Positions 8,864-18,162 of a stretch of DNA of 64,000 nucleotides are shown here, piece after piece. Every line of letters begins with the position of its first letter. Position 1 is the first letter of the stretch. This DNA comes from Mucilaginibacter phenanthrenivorans (GTDB lineage Bacteria > Bacteroidota > Bacteroidia > Sphingobacteriales > Sphingobacteriaceae): the NCBI RefSeq assembly GCF_024721155.1, contig NZ_JAHVAP010000001.1:124001-188000 (forward strand), in the 5' to 3' direction. The position numbers were made by a program, and so were the translations under genes. The notes beneath the pieces are model-generated. The model did no database searches. It saw nothing but the letters and a program-made list of their open reading frames with translations, and was not told where the DNA came from.

Positions 8864-10345
8864 GTGAAAAAAATAACCCTACTTGCCGCTTTTTTATCAA
8901 TTGCCTTATTTGCCATTTGCCAGCCAGCACCAAAACCTTATGGCCCTTTACCATCAAAAGGGCAGTTAATCTGGCAGGAAACGGAAATGTACTGCATTAT
9001 TCATTTCGGTCCGGATACCTATACTGATAAGGAATGGGGCTATGGCGATGAAGATCCCGCAATATTTAACCCGACACATTTTGATGCCATGCAGATAGTC
9101 GGCGCTGCAAAGGCAGGAGGCTTCAAAGGGATAGTAGTAGTGGCCAAGCACCATGATGGTTTTTGTTTATGGTCTACAAAAACAACAGAACATAATATTT
9201 CAAAGAGCCCTTATAAAAATGGGAAGGGCGATATTTTACAGGAATACCGTGATGCCTGCAATAAATTAGGCATGAAGATGGGCGTATACTGCTCACCATG
9301 GGACCGGAATAGCGCCTTATATGGCAAGCCGGAGTACGTGACCGAAGTTTACCGCAAGCAATTGGAGGAATTGTACAGCCACTATGGCCCTGTATTTATC
9401 TCGTGGTTTGACGGTGCAAACGGCGGGGATGGTTATTACGGCGGCGCAAAGGAGGTAAGAAAGATAGATCGCTCAACTTATTATGGCTGGAAGGACACCT
9501 GGGCGATCCCGCGCAGGATGCAGCCCAATGCTGCTTTGTTTGGCGATGTGGGGCCGGATGTGCGCTGGGTAGGCAATGAGAACGGACACGCAGGCGCAAC
9601 CTGTTGGGCAACCTACACACCGCATGCGCCGGATGAGGGTAAGGAGCCGGGCAATGGTTATACCAAGGATTTTGAAGGGGTAGAAGGTCAGCGGGACGGT
9701 AAATACTGGATGCCTGCGGAGTGCGATGTATCGTTAAGGCCTGGTTGGTTTTATCACAAAACGCAGGATAATGGGGTAAAGTCGCCGGATACGTTATTGA
9801 GCCTCTACTATCAGAGTGTAGGCAGGGGGGCAAGCCTTGATCTTGGCCTTTCGCCGGACAGGAGAGGTCAGTTGTTTGAAAATGACGTGAATTCGTTGAA
9901 GCAGTTTGGTAGCATAGTTAAACAAACATTTGCGATTAATTTGGCCCGGGGCGCAAGTTTAAAGGCCAGCAACACACGAGGGGGTAACAAAGTAAAGTTC
10001 GGCGCTGCAAACCTGTTAGACGGCGACCGATACAGTTATTGGGCTACTGATGATAACGTTAAAACCCCGGAATTGATTCTTGATCTGCATAAAACCAAAA
10101 CCTTTAATGTTGTCAGGTTAAGGGAAAATATAAAGCTGGGTCAACGTATTGAAGAGGTTGCTGTTGATGCCTGGCAGAATGGTAAATGGGCCCAAATTGC
10201 TACTGCTACAAGTATTGGAGGAAACAGGCTCATCCGCCTGCCGGAAAACATTTCGGCAAGTAAAGTAAGATTAAGGATAACCAAATCGCCTGTTTGTATA
10301 GCGCTGAGCGATTTTGGGTTATATAAAGAACCTGCTAAAAGTTAA
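8864..10345 (+). CDS. Alpha-L-fucosidase (GH29) with C-terminal F5/8-type C domain
   Basis: I place the start at GTG 8864, which gives a signal peptide (VKKITLLAAFLSIALFAICQ) and a 493-residue protein. The frame runs 46 codons further upstream but that part is not signal-like and overlaps the divergent DUF4268 gene. The GH29 catalytic domain (about residues 25-350) contains VVVAKHHDGFCLW and the nucleophile segment FISWFDGA with Asp183. The C-terminal 130 residues form a discoidin-like (F5/8 type C) carbohydrate-binding module. The enzyme would release terminal fucose from glycans in the periplasm or outside the cell. It is followed directly by the SMP-30 gene. Confidence 0.9.
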   Translation: MKKITLLAAFLSIALFAICQPAPKPYGPLPSKGQLIWQETEMYCIIHFGPDTYTDKEWGYGDEDPAIFNPTHFDAMQIVGAAKAGGFKGIVVVAKHHDGFCLWSTKTTEHNISKSPYKNGKGDILQEYRDACNKLGMKMGVYCSPWDRNSALYGKPEYVTEVYRKQLEELYSHYGPVFISWFDGANGGDGYYGGAKEVRKIDRSTYYGWKDTWAIPRRMQPNAALFGDVGPDVRWVGNENGHAGATCWATYTPHAPDEGKEPGNGYTKDFEGVEGQRDGKYWMPAECDVSLRPGWFYHKTQDNGVKSPDTLLSLYYQSVGRGASLDLGLSPDRRGQLFENDVNSLKQFGSIVKQTFAINLARGASLKASNTRGGNKVKFGAANLLDGDRYSYWATDDNVKTPELILDLHKTKTFNVVRLRENIKLGQRIEEVAVDAWQNGKWAQIATATSIGGNRLIRLPENISASKVRLRITKSPVCIALSDFGLYKEPAKS

Positions 10346-10346
10346 A

Positions 10347-11246
10347 ATGATGAAGGCAATGTATAGAATATTGGCGGTAATATTATTGATGGCCTGCATT
10401 TGTAGGGTGTTTGGGCAGCAGGCGGCTTTATATGATACCTTGTCCAAGCCTCAATTAATTTCCAAACAGTTTGCCTTTACCGAAGGCGCTTCTGTTGATA
10501 AAAAAGGGAACGTGTTCTTTACAGATCAGCCTAATAACAAGATTTGGGAATATAGTACAGAGGGCAAATTGTCTGTTTTTTTAGATAGTGCAGGTCGTTC
10601 CAATGGAATGTATTTTGATAAAAAGGGAAATTTGGTTACCTGTGCTGATGAGCACGATCAATTATGGTCCATCAGCCCAGATAAAAAGGTGACGGTTTTG
10701 GTTACGGATTTGGGCGGGCATTTAATGAATGGCCCTAATGATATCTGGATAGACCATAGAGGGGGCATCTATATGACCGACCCCTATTACCAGCGCGATT
10801 ACTGGACGAGAACAAAATCCGATCTCGACGGTCAAAAGGTTTACTACCTCCCAAAAGGGAAAAATCAACCCATTGCCGTTGATGCCAGCCTGAAGCAACC
10901 AAACGGGATTGTCGGTACGCCGGACGGGAAATACCTGTATGTTGCTGATATTGGTGACAATAAGATGTACAAATTTGCCATTGGAAAGGACGGAACGCTC
11001 AGTAACCGGATTTTATTTGCGCCGAAGGGTGGTGATGGGATCACGCTGGATGAACGCGGTAACTTGTATATAAGCGGCGATGGCGTTGCCATTTATGATC
11101 CGCAGGGGAAAAATATAGGCCATATCCCTGTGCCCGAGCCGTGGACCGCCAATCTCTGCTTTGGCGGGGTGAACAAGGATATCTTGTTTATCACAGCATC
11201 GAAGGCTATTTATACATTGAAGATGAATGTGAGAGGGGTGGAATGA
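10347..11246 (+). CDS. SMP-30/gluconolactonase-family beta-propeller
   Basis: The 299-residue product starts at ATG 10347, one base after the fucosidase stop, and begins with an export signal (MMKAMYRILAVILLMACICR). The rest is a six-bladed propeller of the SMP-30/gluconolactonase/LRE type. Repeated blades carry motifs such as FTEGASVDKKGNVFFTDQ, LMNGPNDIWIDHRGGIYMTD and KQPNGIVGTPDGKYLYVAD, where the acidic and Asn residues bind the catalytic divalent metal. Likely substrate is a sugar lactone. Tight coupling to the fucosidase suggests a shared role in scavenging an external glycan. Substrate is inferred. Confidence 0.85.
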   Translation: MMKAMYRILAVILLMACICRVFGQQAALYDTLSKPQLISKQFAFTEGASVDKKGNVFFTDQPNNKIWEYSTEGKLSVFLDSAGRSNGMYFDKKGNLVTCADEHDQLWSISPDKKVTVLVTDLGGHLMNGPNDIWIDHRGGIYMTDPYYQRDYWTRTKSDLDGQKVYYLPKGKNQPIAVDASLKQPNGIVGTPDGKYLYVADIGDNKMYKFAIGKDGTLSNRILFAPKGGDGITLDERGNLYISGDGVAIYDPQGKNIGHIPVPEPWTANLCFGGVNKDILFITASKAIYTLKMNVRGVE

Positions 11247-11445
11247 GATTGATTTCGAATTTAAATCAACCATCCAAAGTGGCAAAAGGCTATATATGAT
11301 TTAGTTTGTCCCTTTATTTATTCTATCCGGTTTTTGAATCATGCCTTGACTTGAAACTACAGCGACCCTTGAGCCCCCCCTTAAATTAACCGCTGATAAT
11401 TGCCGATTAATGTTAATTTTATCCGGAATTAACAATTAAACCATT

Positions 11446-11805
11446 ATGAAGCTTATTGCACTCCGGCCTGTGATCTATTCAAAGCAGGTGAAATATACAG
11501 TTGAGTATTATATCGAGATCCTGGGTTTTACTTGTAACGGATACATGGAGGATTGGACGTGGGCGTCCCTGTCGCGCGATGAAGTTGAAATAATGGTATC
11601 CTATCCCAACGCACATACACCTTTTGATAAACCTACTTTCACGGGATCTCTTTATTTTTCGGTTGACAATGTCGACGAATTATGGAGCCAACTGAAGGAA
11701 ATAACCATAAACTGCTACGAACTGGAAACGTTCAGCTATGGAATGCGCGAGTTCGCTATTTATGATAATAACGGGTATTTGCTTCAATTCGGGCAGCCTG
11801 TCTAA
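11446..11805 (+). CDS. VOC-superfamily (glyoxalase/bleomycin-resistance fold) protein
   Basis: The 119-residue protein has a single pair of beta-alpha-beta-beta-beta modules, starting LIALRPVIYSKQVKYTVEYYIEILGF and ending FAIYDNNGYLLQFGQPV, the usual start and end of VOC proteins. A Glu lies in the ETFSYGMREFAIYD segment where VOC enzymes bind a metal. The substrate is not predictable. It is a stand-alone gene with an A-rich leader. Confidence 0.8.
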   Translation: MKLIALRPVIYSKQVKYTVEYYIEILGFTCNGYMEDWTWASLSRDEVEIMVSYPNAHTPFDKPTFTGSLYFSVDNVDELWSQLKEITINCYELETFSYGMREFAIYDNNGYLLQFGQPV

Positions 11806-11852
11806 ATAATCTCATTTTTTAACTAACCATTTTGAAGTAAATAATAAATTTC

Positions 11853-11887
11853 TAAATTTGCGTAAGTGATTACGTAATTTATTACTT
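11853..11887 (+). promoter_or_regulatory. Promoter -7 element and dyad upstream of the MarR-GNAT gene
   Basis: TAAATTTG at 11853-11860 matches TAnnTTTG, with TTTG at 11831-11834 as a -33 element (18-nt spacer). Immediately downstream is an imperfect dyad centred on ATTACGTAAT (11869-11878), with outer arms AAGT at 11864 and ACTT at 11884. This is a plausible operator for autoregulation by the MarR domain. The promoter match is direct; the operator is inferred. Confidence 0.5.
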
Positions 11888-12832
11888 ATGAATATTTATG
11901 AAAAAGCCGGTAGGATGGCATTGGGCAGTAGGTTGCGCAGGTTGGGGGAGTTATTTGCCGAACAATCTGCGCAGGTATACCCCGTATACGGAATTGAAAT
12001 CCAGCCTAAATGGTTCCCCGTTTATTATGCGCTATCGGGTGGTGAGGAGAAATCCATAACTCAAATTGCAGTAGAGATTGGGCATTCACATCCATCTGTG
12101 AGCACCATAGTTAAGGAGATGATAAAAGGCGGGTTGGTGATAGCAGATCCATCAAAAAGCGATGGCCGGAAAAACCTCGTAAAGCTAAGCGAAGCCGGCT
12201 TAAGCATTAACGATAAGATCCAGGCACAATACACCGATGTAAATGCAGCCATTGAAACAGCGTTTGCAGAAACCCAATACAATATCTGGAAGGCAATTGA
12301 AGAATGGGAATTCCTGCTCGAGCAAAAGAGCCTGCTAAAAAGGGTACAGGTAGAAAAAAAACTCCGCGAAGGCAAGGAAGTGCAAATAATTCCTTATCAA
12401 CCAAAATATAAAACCTCTTTTAAAAAGCTGAATGAAGATTGGATCACCCAGTTTTTTAAAATGGAGGCCTCTGATTATAAATACCTGGATCAACCGGAAG
12501 AAAATATTTTAAGCAAGGGCGGCTATATTTTTATGGCGATCTATAAAGATCAGCCGGTTGGTACCTGCGCCATCGTTAAAATGGATGGCGATCAGTTTGA
12601 ACTGGCTAAAATGGGCGTGGCCCCGGAGGCAAAGGGAAAAGGGATCGGGTTTATGCTGGGCAATGCCTGTATAGAAAAAGCCCGGGAGCTTGGCGCTAAA
12701 AGGCTTTATTTGGAAAGCAACACTATCCTTAAACCGGCCATTAGCCTGTATCATAAGCTTGGTTTTAAAAAAATAACCGGCCCGCCCTCGCCTTATGAAC
12801 GAAGTAATATACAGATGGAATTAAGCTTATAG
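11888..12832 (+). CDS. MarR-type regulator fused to GNAT acetyltransferase
   Basis: The 314-residue protein has an N-terminal MarR winged-helix part (about 1-150: ITQIAVEIGHSHPSVSTIVKEMIKGGLV is the recognition region) and a C-terminal GNAT domain (about 160-310). The GNAT part has an acetyl-CoA loop ELAKMGVAPEAKGKGIGFML and ends with the typical LESNTILKPAISLYHKLGFK. Such fusions are known in several phyla; the regulator may control its own promoter in response to the acetylated metabolite. The DUF2000 gene follows after nine bases and is likely in the same operon. Confidence 0.85.
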   Translation: MNIYEKAGRMALGSRLRRLGELFAEQSAQVYPVYGIEIQPKWFPVYYALSGGEEKSITQIAVEIGHSHPSVSTIVKEMIKGGLVIADPSKSDGRKNLVKLSEAGLSINDKIQAQYTDVNAAIETAFAETQYNIWKAIEEWEFLLEQKSLLKRVQVEKKLREGKEVQIIPYQPKYKTSFKKLNEDWITQFFKMEASDYKYLDQPEENILSKGGYIFMAIYKDQPVGTCAIVKMDGDQFELAKMGVAPEAKGKGIGFMLGNACIEKARELGAKRLYLESNTILKPAISLYHKLGFKKITGPPSPYERSNIQMELSL

Positions 12833-12841
12833 GTCAATAAT

Positions 12842-13252
12842 ATGCATGAAAATAAAATAGTGATCATTGTTCGGGACGATTTGAAAACCTGGCAAAAACT
12901 AAACGTCACCGCCTTTTTGGCAAGTGCCGTAGCCATCGAGTTTCCTGAATTGCATGGCCGGCAATTGGTGACAGCTTCGGGTAATACTTATTTGCCATTT
13001 TTAAAGCAACCCATGCTGGTTTATAAAGCTGATGATCTTAACCAGATGCAACGCATTTTTAAAAGAGCAAAAGAGCGCGAATTGAAAATTGGAATTTACT
13101 CTGCGCATTTATTTGACACCATGACCGAGCAGGATAATTTGGATGAAACCGCCAGGTATACTGACGATGAGCAGGATTTGGTTGGATTAGTAATTTACGG
13201 TGAAAATAAAAAAGTGAATAAGGCGATTGACGGGTTAAAGTTTCATGATTGA
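12842..13252 (+). CDS. DUF2000-like protein
   Basis: The 136-residue product fits the DUF2000 pattern: KIVIIVRDDLKTWQKLNVTAFL at the start, then a central HGRQLVTASG region and a segment of the IGIYSAHLFDTM type. Structures in this family resemble peptidyl-tRNA hydrolase 2, but function is unproven. It lies nine bases behind the MarR-GNAT gene and ends just before a strong palindromic terminator. Confidence 0.65.
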   Translation: MHENKIVIIVRDDLKTWQKLNVTAFLASAVAIEFPELHGRQLVTASGNTYLPFLKQPMLVYKADDLNQMQRIFKRAKERELKIGIYSAHLFDTMTEQDNLDETARYTDDEQDLVGLVIYGENKKVNKAIDGLKFHD

Positions 13253-13263
13253 AAGTTTTGGTG

Positions 13264-13296
13264 AGATTTGTCAACTTTTTAAAAGTTGACAAATCT
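13264..13296. terminator. Bidirectional terminator between DUF2000 gene and EPS locus
   Basis: A perfect 16-bp inverted repeat (AGATTTGTCAACTTTT / AAAAGTTGACAAATCT) with T and A runs meeting at the centre lies between the stops of two convergent genes (13252 and 13302). Position and symmetry fit a terminator used from both sides. Confidence 0.75.
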
Positions 13297-13301
13297 GAAT
13301 A

Positions 13302-14468
13302 TTACTGCTTTCGCTGCGCCTTTTCCCAAATAGCACTTTGCTTTTTTGTAAAATACCTGATGATGCCCATTAAAACCGCATAGTTCATCACGCAAAAATA
13401 GTAGGGTACAAACAGAGCCTTGATGCGGATGTGGCGCTTCTCCATAATAAATCCGAGAAGGGCAAGCAGGTAGAATAAGATTTGAGCCGCAAAAATGGTA
13501 TCGTATAATGCGTTATTGGGCAAAAATGCATTCAGCACAAATATTAATATCAGCAGGAAAGGTGTAACGGTCCATCGCAGAACGCGGTGACTGACGTACT
13601 GAAAGGATAGTACCGGGTATTTAAACGGATTAAATAATTTTGTAAGCCTCAATATGGACTGCATTCCCCCGGCGGCTATCCTGATTTTTCTTTTCAGTTC
13701 TTCAGAGACGTTTTCTGATGCGGTTTCCATAGCGTAGGCCTCCGGTTCGTATACAATACGATAGCCTTGTTCAGCAATCAGCATCGAGATCATAAAATCG
13801 TCCAGTACCGTATCCACGGGAACATCCTGGTAAAGCGAACGCCTTACGCTGAATAATTCACCGGCTGCGCCCACAACAGAGTAAAGCTCTGAGTCCCATT
13901 TTTTAAGGGCCGATTCGTATTTCCAGTAAAAACCCTCTCCGGCTGCGCTAGCATCAGCATTTTCGGCTATATGCACGCGTTTCTCACCAGCTACACAGCC
14001 GACAGTTTTATCGGCGTAATGCCTGCAGATTTTTAGAATGGCATCAGCATTCAAAAAAGTATTAGCATCCGTAAATACGGCAATTTCCGTATCAACATAT
14101 TCCATTGCACGGTGTACAGCTGCAATCTTTCCGGCTCGTTGTGGTTGGTGTAATAGCTGAATTTCAGGATGCTTAGCAATTATTTCAGGGGTTTTGTCTG
14201 AAGATCCATCCGTAATAAATACCAGCTTGAGTTTGCCGGCAGGATAATTCAATTTTAAGCTGTTGGCTATTTTGTCTTCAATAAATCCCTCCTCGTTATA
14301 GGCTGCCACCACCAGGGTACATCCAGGCAAAAGATCTTCGGCGGGGTCGGGGATAACCGGCCTGCCTTTTACTGCCCTTTTTATTTTAATCAAAAAATAC
14401 AGGAAGATCCCGTAGCCGGCAAAGGTGTAAAACACGATAAAAAAACTGAGCCAGAATACGATCTTCAT
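13302..14468 (-). CDS. Family 2 glycosyltransferase, membrane-associated
   Basis: Starting at ATG 14468, which overlaps the previous gene's stop by an ATGA, the product has 388 residues. It has one N-terminal membrane segment (MKIVFWLSFFIVFYTFAGYG), a GT-A domain with VVAAYNEEGFI, AVFTDANTF (DxD-like) and VLDDFMIS, and several C-terminal membrane helices. This layout resembles processive or inner-membrane GT2 enzymes of polysaccharide synthesis. The usual QxxRW motif is replaced by a KRKIRIAAGG stretch. It is the last gene of the exopolysaccharide run. Sugar and acceptor are unknown. Confidence 0.85.
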   Translation of the reverse strand: MKIVFWLSFFIVFYTFAGYGIFLYFLIKIKRAVKGRPVIPDPAEDLLPGCTLVVAAYNEEGFIEDKIANSLKLNYPAGKLKLVFITDGSSDKTPEIIAKHPEIQLLHQPQRAGKIAAVHRAMEYVDTEIAVFTDANTFLNADAILKICRHYADKTVGCVAGEKRVHIAENADASAAGEGFYWKYESALKKWDSELYSVVGAAGELFSVRRSLYQDVPVDTVLDDFMISMLIAEQGYRIVYEPEAYAMETASENVSEELKRKIRIAAGGMQSILRLTKLFNPFKYPVLSFQYVSHRVLRWTVTPFLLILIFVLNAFLPNNALYDTIFAAQILFYLLALLGFIMEKRHIRIKALFVPYYFCVMNYAVLMGIIRYFTKKQSAIWEKAQRKQ

Positions 14469-15379
14469 TTTATAGAATTTATTGGATAACCTAGGTTTTT
14501 GCTGTTTTTGCCGTGGGTGAAATTCCACCAAACTGCCTTTAACAGCATGGAAATAAAGTTATAGTTCTTGTTCTTTAAATAGGTGATAACGTTCCGCGGA
14601 ACCACCAACAAGATAAAATATGGGTAGAATACAACCTTTCCAAAAAATGGTGCATTGCGCCTTGTAAAAAGAATCCGGTTGCGGTTCATAAAGTATTCTT
14701 TCAATTTACTCTTTTTTCCAACAGAAACCGACTCTTTATGATAAATAAGTGCTGCTGTACAAACCCATGCGTCGTAGCCAGCACGTTTTATATGTTCGCA
14801 CCAGTCAACTTCCTCATAATATAAAAAGAAGCCCTCGCTCATAAGCCCTGCCTTTTCGATAGCTTCCCTGCTAACCATCATTGCGGCGCCGTGACAATAA
14901 GCGGTAGGAGCAGTGATGTTATTGTATTGACCGTTGTCCCTTTCACGTAGCCCGATACAACTGTTTCGGCATGTATAATAGTTCATTGGTGTATAGCCAG
15001 CGTACTGGATCAAACCTTTATCGCTAAAGTACTTGATCATGGGCGAGATCATGCCAATTTTCGGGTTGGCATTCATCACGTCAACGAGCTGCTCAACCAA
15101 TCCATCAGTAAATTCAGTGTCGTTGTTAACAAAAAAGAGGTAATCTCCTGTTGCAGCTTTGATCCCAAGGTTATTTCCGCCTGCGAAGCCAAGATTTTGT
15201 TCGGAACGAATGAATTTTACATGTGGAAACTTTGATTGCCAGTCATCCGAGTCGGTTTTACTGCCATTATCAATCACAATTATTTCCAGGTTAGTATACG
15301 GAGCGGGAATTGATAATAATAATTCTTCCGTAACTTTTGGTTGATTAAAGTTTACAGTGATAACGGATACCTTCTTCAT
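14465..15379 (-). CDS. Family 2 glycosyltransferase (rhamnosyltransferase-like)
   Basis: The 304-residue product begins at ATG 15379; a TTG at 15391 is in frame but unlikely. The GT-A fold shows VSVITVNFNQPKVTEELL, then FAGGNNLGIKAATGDYLFFVNNDTE with the NND nucleotide-sugar/metal site, and FFLYYEEVDWCEHIKRAGY, characteristic of WbbL-like cytosolic transferases. It would add a sugar to a lipid-linked repeat unit. It is linked to the next gene by an ATGA overlap and starts 21 bases after the A-PCP-TE gene stop. Confidence 0.87.
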   Translation of the reverse strand: MKKVSVITVNFNQPKVTEELLLSIPAPYTNLEIIVIDNGSKTDSDDWQSKFPHVKFIRSEQNLGFAGGNNLGIKAATGDYLFFVNNDTEFTDGLVEQLVDVMNANPKIGMISPMIKYFSDKGLIQYAGYTPMNYYTCRNSCIGLRERDNGQYNNITAPTAYCHGAAMMVSREAIEKAGLMSEGFFLYYEEVDWCEHIKRAGYDAWVCTAALIYHKESVSVGKKSKLKEYFMNRNRILFTRRNAPFFGKVVFYPYFILLVVPRNVITYLKNKNYNFISMLLKAVWWNFTHGKNSKNLGYPINSIK

Positions 15380-15400
15380 ACTATGGCTCAAAACAGGCGA

Positions 15401-18058
15401 TTATTGTTTTGATACCCTATCGAGGCATTCCTGTAAAACAACGGCAAACTCCTTGTCATTCGGTGGTGCGAATATGGTATTGTGCTCACCGGGGATATCA
15501 TGAACATTAACTCCCTTAAGTGCAAACTTTTTCCAGCCCATGAATTCATAATCGTCCATGTAAAAGGTTCTTTTCTTAGCCCTGAACAGGTCAACAGTTA
15601 TATCAAGTGGTTTTTGAAAATAATTGCGCTTTGCCCTCGCACTTGCCTCATCAATCTCATTATCATAGGCGAAAAATCCCTTTTGTTTTTCACTATTACC
15701 GGTAATCTTCCACCAGGCCCGAACTATCCTGCGTCTTAATAGCTCATTTTTATATTCAAAAGTCCTTTTAGGGTCTTCGGCAAGCAGTGCAAAACTGTTG
15801 AATAATTTCATAAAGAAAAGCCTAACCCTGTTAAAAGTTCTTTTTACCGGCGGATCAAATGCATCGGTTTGCTTGGCGTAGGTGTCAAACACAGCCAGCA
15901 TTTTTACCTCTTTGCCCATGGCAATTAGCTGATGTGCCATTTCGTAAGCAATGGTTCCGCCAAGCGAATATCCGGCAAGTGCATAAGGCCCGGTAGGGTT
16001 TTGGTTGATAATTTCAGCAATATAATTGGCCGCTATTTCTTCCATCACATCCAGGGGCTCATCAATTCCGTTAAGGCCTTTGGCCTGCAGGCCATAAACC
16101 GGCTGCTCCTTATCCATATTCATGGCCAATGCGTTAAAAAGCAATACATTAAGGCCGGCGCCGTGTACTATATAAATAGGCATTTTTGAGCCCTTTGGCT
16201 TTATAGGTACAAGTGATTCCCAGGTAATTGATTTTGAATCGGATTTAATTCTTACCGCTAACTGTTCAATTGTTGAATGATCAAAAAGCGTAGCTAATGG
16301 TAGGCGTTTCCCGGTTAGCTTCTCAATTCGCGACATGATTTGCACTGCCACCAATGAACGTCCGCCCAACTCAAAAAAATTATCCAGGATGCTGATCTTT
16401 TCAAGCCCCATTACTTCCTGCCAAATTTCGGCAACCTGCTGTTCAATTTCTGTGCGAGGACCTAAATATTCGCCCAGCCGACTGACTATTAGGTTATAAT
16501 CAGGTTTCGGGAGCGCCTTCCTGTCTATTTTTCCATTAGGAGTGATCGGTATAGCCGTAACTATAACGAAGTCGTCGGGCACCATATATTCAGGCAATTC
16601 GGCCAATAAAGCCTGCTGCCAATCATTTACCTGTGTTTTAAAATCAATTCCTTCATTGCCATCCTCTAACACAACGTAACCAACCAGCCGTGGATCGCCA
16701 GGGGTATCTTCCCTTGCAACTACAACGGCCTGCTTTACATCCTGCTGTTGTTGCAGCGCGTGTTCAATTTCCTCCAGTTCAATGCGGTAGCCTCTAACCT
16801 TAACCTGGTGATCAATTCGGCCAAGACATAGAATGTCGCCATTTTCCTTGTATCTGCCTAAATCGCCGGTACGATACATCTTGTCGCCGGGAATACCTGA
16901 GAAAGGGTTGTCGATAAAACGCTCGGCCGTTAACTCATCACGATTAAGATATCCGGCCGCAACGCCATCGCCGCCAATAATTATTTCGCCGATTGAGCCG
17001 TCAGTTATGCTATTTGAATTTTCGTCGAGGATATAAACTTGTGTGTTGGCGATAGGTTTACCAATAGTAATGTCTTCGTCGCTTTCTATCAGCTTTATGG
17101 TAGACCAGATAGTGGTTTCCGTGGGGCCGTACATGTTCCACAATTCACTTGTACGCACTGTGAGTTTCCCAACCAGGTCTTTTGGCATTGCTTCGCCGCC
17201 GCATAGAATTTTTAACGGCAGCAGTTTTTCCCAGCCAGCCTCCAACATCATGCGCCAGGTGTAAGGCGTTGCCTGCATAAAGGTAATACCGTCATTCTTC
17301 ACCATGTCAAACAGCATGCGGCCGTCCTTTGCGGTGTCGGAATCAGTAAGTGTTATTTCAGCCCCGGTAATAAGCGGTAGGTATAATTCAAGCCCTGCAA
17401 TATCAAATGATATGGTAGTAACGGTTAATATCTTATCATTGGCGGTCATGCCAGGTTCTTTTTGCATACTGAGCAAAAAGTTCACAAGGTTAAAATGCTT
17501 TATTTGTACGCCCTTGGGTTTCCCGGTTGAGCCAGAAGTGTATAGAACATATGCCAGATCGGACCCACCGACTTCAATATCAGGTTCGTCAGCGGTGTAA
17601 TTGCTGAATTTTTCAAATGCATCTTCAATTAATATTTCCGAGGCATTTGAAATAAAGTGTTTATGACGTTTTTTTGAGGTGATCAGGATTTTCGCCGATG
17701 AATCCTCTAACATAAATTCAACCCTATCCTTTGGATATTCGGGATCAAGTGGGATATATGCCGCCCCTGATTTCAAAATAGCAAGCAGGGAAATGATCAT
17801 TTCAGGCGAACGGTCGAGCGCTAACCCGATAATGTCGCCTGTTTTTACGCCATTATCTATCAGTATTTTAGCAAGCTTGTTCGAACTTTCGTAAACCTCT
17901 TTGTAAGTAAGATTCCGCCCATGAAACTTGATGGCAATTTTGCCGGCGTACTTTTTAGCGCAATCATTTAAAAAATAAGGAAGTGCCTTATCTTTTTGAT
18001 ATTCTATAACAGTATCATTTCGGCTATTTGCAGTATCTAAATGCGTAGGGGCACTCAT
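15401..18058 (-). CDS. Nonribosomal peptide synthetase, A-PCP-TE (no condensation domain)
   Basis: The 885-residue protein has an adenylation domain (about 20-520; A3 core YTSGSTGKPKG near 173, A5 YGPTETTIW near 310, A8 VRGYRIELEEIE near 421), a carrier domain with FFELGGRSL (Ser568) and a type I thioesterase (about 620-885; GYSLGG with Ser698, late PGEHNT His). There is no condensation domain. Pocket residues aligned to GrsA read D-I-L-Q-L-G-M-I-W, which I recognise as glycine-type. It sits among glycosyltransferase genes of the exopolysaccharide run and is a clear paralogue of the end of the NRPS at 29734-33750. It may add an aminoacyl group to a sugar, or act in trans with the other NRPS genes; both are inference. 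Confidence 0.9.
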   Translation of the reverse strand: MSAPTHLDTANSRNDTVIEYQKDKALPYFLNDCAKKYAGKIAIKFHGRNLTYKEVYESSNKLAKILIDNGVKTGDIIGLALDRSPEMIISLLAILKSGAAYIPLDPEYPKDRVEFMLEDSSAKILITSKKRHKHFISNASEILIEDAFEKFSNYTADEPDIEVGGSDLAYVLYTSGSTGKPKGVQIKHFNLVNFLLSMQKEPGMTANDKILTVTTISFDIAGLELYLPLITGAEITLTDSDTAKDGRMLFDMVKNDGITFMQATPYTWRMMLEAGWEKLLPLKILCGGEAMPKDLVGKLTVRTSELWNMYGPTETTIWSTIKLIESDEDITIGKPIANTQVYILDENSNSITDGSIGEIIIGGDGVAAGYLNRDELTAERFIDNPFSGIPGDKMYRTGDLGRYKENGDILCLGRIDHQVKVRGYRIELEEIEHALQQQQDVKQAVVVAREDTPGDPRLVGYVVLEDGNEGIDFKTQVNDWQQALLAELPEYMVPDDFVIVTAIPITPNGKIDRKALPKPDYNLIVSRLGEYLGPRTEIEQQVAEIWQEVMGLEKISILDNFFELGGRSLVAVQIMSRIEKLTGKRLPLATLFDHSTIEQLAVRIKSDSKSITWESLVPIKPKGSKMPIYIVHGAGLNVLLFNALAMNMDKEQPVYGLQAKGLNGIDEPLDVMEEIAANYIAEIINQNPTGPYALAGYSLGGTIAYEMAHQLIAMGKEVKMLAVFDTYAKQTDAFDPPVKRTFNRVRLFFMKLFNSFALLAEDPKRTFEYKNELLRRRIVRAWWKITGNSEKQKGFFAYDNEIDEASARAKRNYFQKPLDITVDLFRAKKRTFYMDDYEFMGWKKFALKGVNVHDIPGEHNTIFAPPNDKEFAVVLQECLDRVSKQ

Positions 18059-18109
18059 CTTTTATCTAATTTAGATTTGATCATTTCAATTATTACACAA
18101 TTTTACTTT

Positions 18110-18139
18110 CTAAATATATAATATTACTCACTAAAGTAA
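18110..18139. promoter_or_regulatory. Possible internal promoter/operator region before the A-PCP-TE gene
   Basis: On the minus strand this region reads TTACTTTAGTGA followed, nine bases on, by TATATTTAG, the latter close to the -7 consensus TAnnTTTG. A related pair of words occurs upstream of the response regulator at 28748-28787, with the spacing longer by ten bases. The function is inferred. Confidence 0.3.
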
Positions 18140-18162
18140 CGAATTTATTACAGTAGAAGTGC

